From the NCBI RefSeq assembly GCF_910592395.1, contig NC_088323.1, positions 250,001 through 314,000 on the forward strand: DNA of 64,000 bases, given 5' to 3'. Below the pieces are notes generated by a model. That model searched no databases, had not been told where the DNA came from, and worked only from the letters and a program-made list of their open reading frames with translations. Positions 56,854 through 64,000 of the stretch are shown here, in pieces. The first letter of the stretch is position 1, and the number at the start of each line of letters is the position of its first letter. The position numbers and the translations under genes are program-made. Origin of the DNA: Lineus longissimus. Taxonomy: Eukaryota > Nemertea > Pilidiophora > Heteronemertea > Lineidae.

Positions 56854-57579
56854 TTAAAGCTGACATGCATGCATAAAAACCCTAACGGCCAAGTTAGAAA
56901 ACACAAACGCCCGACCACCAAACGACCAACAGAACTTGAAACATGATAGACAGCCAGTTACTCGTCTCACTTGACTGCACAAACACCAAGTTCTCCTGAA
57001 AGAAAAAATGAAAAATATTCCCCCAGCGGGTTCGAACTCGGAACCCTCGCCACTTGATCATTACCGTCTTAACCAGTATGCCATGAAGCCGTTGTAGTTA
57101 GTGAACATATTTTTCAGTTTTTGATTTCACGTAAAAACTTGACAGATTGGCGTCTTTTGTGCCATTTGTACCATTTTCAGTTTCAAAGTGGCCTTTAAAA
57201 TTATTGCCCTTTTACAATTTTGGCAAAGTGAATTCATAAGATACATAATCAGGAGATGAATATGACACCCTGTGATGGTTATAGGAGCACGCAGCTATTT
57301 TTGGAGTTTTAAAGATGCAAAACAATTTCCCGCTTTGCTAGTATTAAAACCATGCGTGTGTTGAGGAACTGTCTGATGAAGAGGCATTCGATTTCAAACA
57401 GAGGTCGAGCTACACATCAAGTGCTCTGTTGGTAAATACAGTAGCGCCACTGCGGCCTGCTGGTAGTCTACCATATCTGTGGGCGTTTGAAACATGGCTG
57501 ACGGTCGTTCAAAACATGGCGGACGGGTGTTAGTCTTTCCTAACTTGGCCGTTATGGTTTCTATGCATGCATGCTTTAA
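56854..57579 (-). mobile_element. complete TIR element with internal tRNA-like module, TTAA ends
   Basis: Terminal inverted repeats of about 60 bp bound this 726-bp element. The left end reads GCATGCATAAAAACCCTAAC then GGCCAAGTTAG. The right end is its inverse, CTAACTTGGCCGTTATGG then TTTCTATGCATGCATG. Both ends show TTAA (56854-56857 and 57576-57579), the target duplication typical of piggyBac-type elements. Inside, on the minus strand, lies a tRNA-like stretch with A and B boxes (57020-57090; on the plus strand GCGGGTTCGAACTCGG). No transposase frame is present, so it is non-autonomous. A truncated copy lies at 28668-29343. Confidence 0.8.
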
Positions 57580-60500
57580 TGTAAAGATAAGTTAGATAAG
57601 TTTAATAGCCGACCATTCAGCAACGGCAATTTTGATCCAATACTATATTGTGCTACAGTCCCGGGACTACATTTGCAGCGCATTACAATGTCATTTACTT
57701 ACCATGACCGTACTTCGGCGGCGTCTTAATCGTACTGTAAACAGGTCCTTTAGACTGACCTTGAAAGAGAAGAGAAGATATCGAAGGTTTAAAAGGAAAC
57801 ATGTCTTTCTACCAGCTTCAAAAGTCTGTTGTTTGGGGGCAACTCGCATATGTGGAGCTTTTCTCTTTGTCAACAGAAAAATATCACTAAATGCCCAGTC
57901 TGGCCGCTGCCACAGAAAAAGTCTTAACTGCACGATGCGTAGAACAATATTTTTCAGGATCTAGTAGGTATCCATGGTAGGCGTCAGGCATCTCTTCTTG
58001 AAATAACCTTCGGGAGAACTTTTAGCTGAAAAACAGGCTCAAAATACATTTTTGATTGCGAAAAGTTGAATTCAGCTAAAAGGTTAAGAAGAAATAAAGT
58101 GTGATGAATATAAGGCAAAAAGGGACGGGAAAGGCGGTAGAAGCGGCGAATTGCATCTCGCGCCATACATGCAAATTATCCTGATACTTAGGCAGGGAAA
58201 TTGCCAAGAGCAGCGAAACGACTGTCAGCGGAGATTGACAGCTTTTTGTACACTTTATGCAAATTTGGGTATTGAGGAGGAGTATAACTGCCTTGAGTAA
58301 TGGAACAATACACTGAGTGTGTATCGGTCGAGATGTATCATTAAAGCATGGTTTAAAAAGATCAAGAACTCAAGAGTCGCATGTGGGATGAAAAATGTAA
58401 AAAGCGAATAAAACATCTAAAATGCTTATTCAATTCAAGCGAAAATGCGGCGAAGCATTTTTCTCAAAATATTGATAGAGCTTTGAGCGATAAACTGATG
58501 TACTAAGCAAGAAAACAGCTGCAGGCAGAGAGGCAATGCAATGCAGACTTGTGAAAAAGTCAAATTTAAAACTAGTAAAGCGTAGCCAAAGGTTTCCATT
58601 AGTCATGTTAGTAAAAGTCCGTGTTGCCTCGGGTCTAAACCGGTTTCTGAATTAGCAGTACGTTCCTAGATGCTGTATCTTTATGAATGCAGCCAGCCAG
58701 TGGGAAAACGGAAATTGATATACTTTTAAAACTTTTAAAAGGTCTGAAAACATTCCGAGTTTGCTAAACTACTTACGTTGATTATTTGCGGCTGAATTAA
58801 ATGATATTGAAGTTGATTTTGGTTAAAAGTGTAGAATGTTAAGTAAAATGTTTACAAGAAAAATACCAAAAACTTGGCAAAAGCAAAGGAACTCGAATGG
58901 TGTACTTCGCCAGAAAAAACCCATTACATTGTATATATCATGGTTTGGCATCTTTCTTTGGCGCCACTGTCGATCATGACAGCAACAGTCTAATCGCTAT
59001 GGCTACATGCAATTGACACCCAGGCCATTATAACTACTGCTCAGTCCAAACACATTTCACCACACACCGACACAATAACACATAACAGGATTGATGTTGC
59101 AGTTAGTTGCTAATGCTTCGGGATACTAATTCTCAATTAAACGTCACCCATAATGCCACTACAATTTACAGAGAAACAAAAAGGGGGTGCAAGCTCACAT
59201 ATCGCATTCAAATCTACATCAAATGCATTGGGTTATTACCATTCAATGACAATGACATGTTATGACGATTTCGCTAACAGGGAGAGACAACTAGCTCTTA
59301 TTCATGAAGGTCGCTATGATGCAGTGGATGCAGGAGACGCCAGCGGAGACAGAACTCGAATCTTGTTTACCTTTTGCCTGTTGTTTTTGTTTGTCCCGTA
59401 ACTTTCCTGAAATACATACGCAATTTAAATGTTCTGTGATCGAAGATAGGAATTTAAAGAGTTTTATAAACTTCGAAGATAAACATTTGAAAAGTTTTAT
59501 GATGGTATGTATTGTGACTGTGTCCTGCAGTTACAGGTATCAGAAACAATACACAGCGGAAATCAGCCGTCGTTATCAGCCACTTTTCCTTGTTAATTTG
59601 TGACAAGAGAACGATGTTCGTTACTCTGGCCAGATTAGATGGTTGAGTCAAGACGGTGGTTTGGCGTGTGTACTTGGATGATAGTAGCGAAACTAATTTG
59701 TAGGATTTTTGTAAGTTTAGAATAGCCTTCAAGAATTTATCTCAAATCTATTTTTGCCAATTTCAAAATCCAAGCATTAAACGCGTTCATCTGTAGTTGG
59801 ACAGTCTACATCCTCCTAGCGACAAAAGAGCCTCCGCCAAAGGACGATCACGAGACAAAAGAGGCTCTACAAGAATGCAATCACGTGTTCTGGAAAGGAA
59901 ACCTGAATGCTTATTGGAGGGTGTGTACACGTCATTAAGCGAGCTCTTAAGAAAAGATGGTGGAAACTCGCGAGAATCCCACGAAGCGTGCAGCTCACGG
60001 AAGCATGTATTTTGCGGTAATGATGTTTTAATACGTTGCCAGGGGCACCAGGTTCCGCTTCTGGCATTATGCACGATTAAATGCGGTTTCTGGATTCCTT
60101 CATCCATTTTTCATAAATCCTTCAGAAATTGATTCCGCTTCGATGCAGATTTTTCGTGCAGAAGTTTCCCAACAGCACCTTGTGTCATTTGCTGCTTTGA
60201 GAGACGTCTTTCGAAATACAACGGTGACTGCTGAAGCTGTTATCAGTTTGGAAGTAAATTCAGTCTCCCTTGCCCTGCCTAGAGAACGATTGAACAGGGA
60301 TTTATGGCCAGAGAGACAACGTCCTTAGATGACGACCGTAGATCTTTATTTCCCATTTTCAATCTTCAATTCGACTCGAGATTCTTTTAAAAACGTTTGC
60401 AAAAGTACAGGCCTCAACACGGAAACAAGATACACACAGGATGACTTATCAGAATCGCATCCCTCTCCCACCTTATACATCACTTTTTCTCTCGAATATG

Positions 60501-60872
60501 AGAACGCGTTGATATTCAAAAAGATACAGCCAGCTCAGAAAACAGGCGGGTTCTTGTTTCAATCTCTCGCTGGATCTGCTTGCACTTGAGCGCTGTATCG
60601 ACGGCTAATTCCAATACAAAATAAACAGGGCAGAATTTCATTTGGAAAAGAATTCTTTGAAATAGGATGCAATATTGAGAAAACATTTGCTCATCCTGTT
60701 TCAATTCTAATTGAAGTGGTTTTGCAATATTCCTTTCGTTAATGAAATGATCTATTACAGAACATCGGACTATTTAATTATTTTTGTGATATTGAATTTG
60801 ATATTGCATTTCTTGTCAAAGTGTTTGGTTTCAAAGTGAAAGTGAAATGTGGTACCTTGGATCTGGTTTCAG
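57580..60872. other. non-coding stretch, unassigned open frames
   Basis: Several 60-110 codon frames occur (57632-57964, 59153-59401, 59797-60132, 60329-60589) but none shows a domain, signal peptide or convincing splice pattern. No RNA gene seen. Confidence 0.5.
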
Positions 60873-61032
60873 CCACTCAACAACGACGCCAGATCGCCTT
60901 GGTTCAGCATTGGCTTTATCGTGCAAATACCCGAGCGCAGGGTATTGGAGAAGAAAGATCACTTTTGGTTTACGGTGACAGCAGTTTCGATCGAATATCG
61001 ACACCAGACTACCAGCGGAACATCAAAGTTCT
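60873..61032 (+). CDS. candidate orphan exon, unknown product
   Basis: A 160-nt open stretch begins after GGTTTCAG and ends before GTGAGTGA. In one frame it reads PWFSIGFIVQIPERRVLEKK and then HFWFTVTAVSIEY, an amphipathic, beta-like pattern. A second frame is also open. I recognise no family, and no partner exons were found on this strand. It may be chance. Confidence 0.25.
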
Positions 61033-61282
61033 GTGAGTGATACTCTTCGATGAGGTAGCAAGTTTTTTTTCGTGATTTGAGCGTATCGGATGCCTTCGAG
61101 CAAAAAAGGGCTGTTGAAGTTATCTCGAATAGAACCACCAATGACTGGAATGGGATAGGGAGCTGAAACCTGTAAGCTGTCGTAAGCAAGGTGAGCGAGG
61201 TCTCAGATCCCCTCTCACATTGGAACTTTCCTGCTACGGAGAACAATCACACGGGTGCTGACGTCATAGAAAGTATACTCAC

Positions 61283-61433
61283 TCAAAGGTTTCCCTGTGC
61301 TGCCCTCTTTTAATATGATTCTAGCTAAGGATGAACCATACGAACTCCTCGCCACTACTGCATAATCGTTCTTGAACTTGTTCTCGTCCACCTCGTTTAT
61401 TATCAATGTGGTATTGAAAGTATCCTCATCGAT
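61283..61433 (-). CDS. candidate exon of an immunoglobulin-superfamily gene
   Basis: On the minus strand, a TTATCCTTTCAG acceptor and a GTGAGTATAC donor enclose 151 nt encoding NTTLIINEVDENKFKNDYAV and then VARSSYGSSLARIILKE. The pattern of a Leu-x-Ile strand, x-D/E, Tyr-x-x, and Ala-x-S-x-x-G is that of the E-F-G strands of I-set Ig domains. The usual Cys of the YxC motif is Val here. Only this half-domain is visible. The rest of the gene would lie elsewhere on the minus strand, partly beyond the window. Confidence 0.5.
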
Positions 61434-61469
61434 CTGAAAGGATAAGAGAATACAACCGTTATGCACATA

Positions 61470-61715
61470 CAGTGGAACCCCAGTAACACGACCACTCATG
61501 GGACCGAGGTTGAATGGTCGCGTTACCGGTGTGACAGCGGATATAGTCCCCCTGGAGTCATAGTCCGGTAGCATTGTATTTAAGCAGCATGATCTATTGT
61601 ACCGCTAACCCTAACCAAAACATTTAGCAATGCGGGCTATTGTTACACGGACTATCAGCCCTAGGACTACTATCCCTTGCACACCGGGTTGGTCGCGTTA
61701 GTGAAGTTGAAAATC
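61470..61715. mobile_element. decayed Tigger/mariner-like MITE
   Basis: CAGTGGAACCCCAGTAACAC followed by GACCACTCATGGGACCGAGG is of the type found at the ends of Tigger/pogo-class DNA elements in many invertebrates. A degraded inverse of it (GGTTGGTCGCGTTAGTGAAG) occurs near 61687-61706. A TA dinucleotide precedes the left end. The family is judged from resemblance only. Confidence 0.4.
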
Positions 61716-64000
61716 CGGGAAAAAATGCATGATTAAGTTTTCTCGCCAAAATTGTTATACACTAAGCTTATTCTATTATAAACAACTTAACGTCGGTAAT
61801 CGCAGCATACTCGGAGGTGACTATCAGGCTTTGTAACTAGCACTGTAACTTCGACTGCAAACGAACGCGGCTCAAGGGACCGATAACGATAATAGCTTTG
61901 GAACTGATGATGTTTCTCCTTTTTTAGCAGAAAAACCAATTGAAAAATATATTTGGACTGAGACATTTTTTCATCCATCAGATTTGAATTTTTTCACAAG
62001 TTCAAAATTCCTCCAGGTCATCCCACACCCAAGTTCTCCCTCTAAATCACAGTGAGCTGTATCAGTATTCATGGTATTATAACTTTATGTTTGAACAAGA
62101 ACAGAATGTATTGCGTCAACAAAATACGTTTACTCTACCCAAGGCTGTTACAAAACTCTTAAGCTATTTCAGTGATATTCCATTCATTGATTGCTAATGC
62201 CATGTCTACGCGAACATCAGCAGAAAAATAATGCACTACTACAGCCTACGAGACAACCTGTGGCTACATTTTGCAATCAACGTGACAGTATTCTGCCTAA
62301 GATGGCACAATAGAAAAACTTTATCTGATTTCATTTCATAGTTACATATTATTCATAATACTGTAGCCCCTGGTGGTAGAAATGTTGACGAGACTCCTGA
62401 GGCTAAATCGTATTGTCTTACCTAACCAATCTCTATCTCAGAGTTGTATCATTAAGTTAAGTAAGATACATTGTCTATTAATATTAAGGACAGACACGGT
62501 ATAAATGCATAACCTATCCAGCTTTCTCGATTACAATGATGATGAAAGTCATTGTAAGTTCTCCAGAAGTGGATTTCGTATAAGTTACAAAACTAACTTC
62601 TTTGCTATCTCGAATTGCTGTTGGTTAAGAACTATTTATACCTATTACTACAAAGGATCTGTTGTCTGTCATGATTACGCAACAATTTGCAGCTAACTTC
62701 TATAAATGCAACATACAAGGCATTTCATTGTCATCAATATTGCGTTGTTGTTTCTTAATTGAGTGCGAGGTACAACGACCAAAGTCTATGAGGAAGGTAC
62801 TGTTGCTGCTACATTGCATAATAATGTTGCCGTTGCTTAACACGTTGCTATAGACCACATCATATATCTTCCCGGGCCAACACTCAGCATCACAGCCTAT
62901 CACCCAGCAGACCATCTCTCGCCTCATCAGTCCTGTTGCGCCTTATCTTTCCCAAACCCGCAGCCAAAGGTTGCCATTCTCTCTTGCAAGAACAAGCGCC
63001 TATCTCCCAGAAACCACACCACATATCTCATCCCATTCCGAGTATGTCACCCAGGTTAATATGCCTCTAATATCATTGTGTGCCAGTAATTGAAACTGGC
63101 AAGCCCAGGATTAGGTTTGCTTGGGAAAATATGATTTGGTTTCCATCATGGAGGGAGATACGAGCACATATTACTTCTTGGTAATGATTCTGCAGAAGCG
63201 CCTTAAATGAGAACAAAAGGCTCGGTGGGTCCCTGCAGCTGGTTGCTTCGTTCACCGTAATCAAACGAAATAGACCCCGTATTACATTCTTCAATGCTTA
63301 TGTTTTATAAGTTCGTAAGCCTTACGAACTGAGCGTATTAATTCCTTTGATTTTGGTTCCCTTTTATAACTGGATAATCAATTCAGTTTTGTTTCGATCG
63401 CAAAATAGCCCAGAGGAAAACACAATAAATATTCGCCTGAAGAGTGAATGTTAACAATATTGAATACCTTTTGTGATTCAAATTAAATAGATGCTTTCCA
63501 TTTGTAACCATGAGCATTGTTTCTGCATGAATATTATGGTACCTGTCAGAAGGTAAAACCACCATTGAGTTTTTTCAAACAGTGTCTCTATACATATAGA
63601 GCTGCCTCCATGTAGCGAAATTTACCTTTAAAGAGCTACATGACAGTTTTAAATCTGATACGCTGAGCTACAGGTATGAACGTGAAAATAATAATGCCTC
63701 AGGCGGCTAGTGTTCTTTTCACGTCACCCATCTAACCCAATACCGATATGAAACTATATCACCAACAGAACACAGCTAAACATCGAACGCGAGGTGCCCA
63801 TTTGATCTCGCAAAACTGGCTATTCCGCAAATGATGTGAACATGTTTTAATGGTTTTGATAAGTTTGGCCTTCAGCTTCAATTGATTCGAAATTGAGTTC
63901 AATATTCAGTGATTCGACTCAAATCCTATATTTCGCTTGAGGAGAGGGAGAATATAGACATGACTAAGGGGGTTCATCGGGCGTGATGAGGCCTGGCACG
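61716..64000. other. non-coding stretch to window end
   Basis: No gene or RNA gene recognised. A small perfect hairpin (GTTCGTAA and TTACGAAC around GCC) occurs near 63311-63329. Otherwise nothing supported. Confidence 0.5.

Noticed and set aside
1-64000. CRISPR array, operon or phage-like system
   Set aside because: The tandem repeats have no unique spacers, and the window is clearly intron-containing animal DNA.

Overview
The window is eukaryotic genomic DNA. It shows GT-AG introns of about 250 to 1000 bp, short exons that keep phase across every junction, minisatellites inside introns, and tRNA-derived and inverted-repeat elements. No prokaryotic features are present. The domain content fits a marine invertebrate with mucin/hemocytin-type secreted glycoproteins, such as a mollusc, annelid, brachiopod or amphioxus. 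The species cannot be fixed from the sequence alone.

Layout. Bases 1-6042 hold a 31-bp satellite (1-602), a tRNA-Lys-like relic, a 47-bp and a 63-bp minisatellite, and two copies of a roughly 600-bp repeat. No convincing gene start is visible there. From 6043 to 39835 on the + strand lies the 3' majority of one giant gene. I can follow 57 consecutive coding exons with no frame break. They add up to about 4,275 codons ending in TAA at 39833-39835. The start codon and signal peptide lie upstream or were not found. Bases 39836 to about 41590 may be 3' UTR. The remaining 22 kb is mostly non-coding. It holds a TIR element with a tRNA-like module (56854-57579), a foldback hairpin (54119-54242), a Tigger/mariner-like relic (about 61470-61715), one plausible Ig-domain exon on the minus strand (61283-61433) and an unassigned candidate exon (60873-61032).

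The gene. Reading 5' to 3', the protein has CCP/sushi, EGF and CCP/sushi domains, then a full von Willebrand D1-D2-D'-D3 set (VWD, C8 and TIL units). A central region follows with ten Mucin2_WxxW (CysD-like) domains set among Thr/Pro/Ser-rich mucin tracts. Two F5/8-type-C (discoidin) domains are nested in that region. After it come TIL/VWC cysteine-rich modules and a C-terminal cystine knot (CTCK). This combines the polymerising ends of gel-forming mucins and VWF with the discoidin domains typical of invertebrate hemocytin/hemolectin. By inference it is a secreted, disulfide-polymerised, heavily O-glycosylated mucus, clotting or matrix protein. CTCK dimerisation and D-domain multimerisation would build chains. 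The PTS tracts would carry sugar and the discoidin and CCP domains would bind surfaces.

The central region is changing quickly: a 1350-bp tandem duplication of two exons, PTS tracts each with its own repeat length, loss of the second Trp in half of the WxxW motifs, and decayed EGF exon copies nearer the N terminus.
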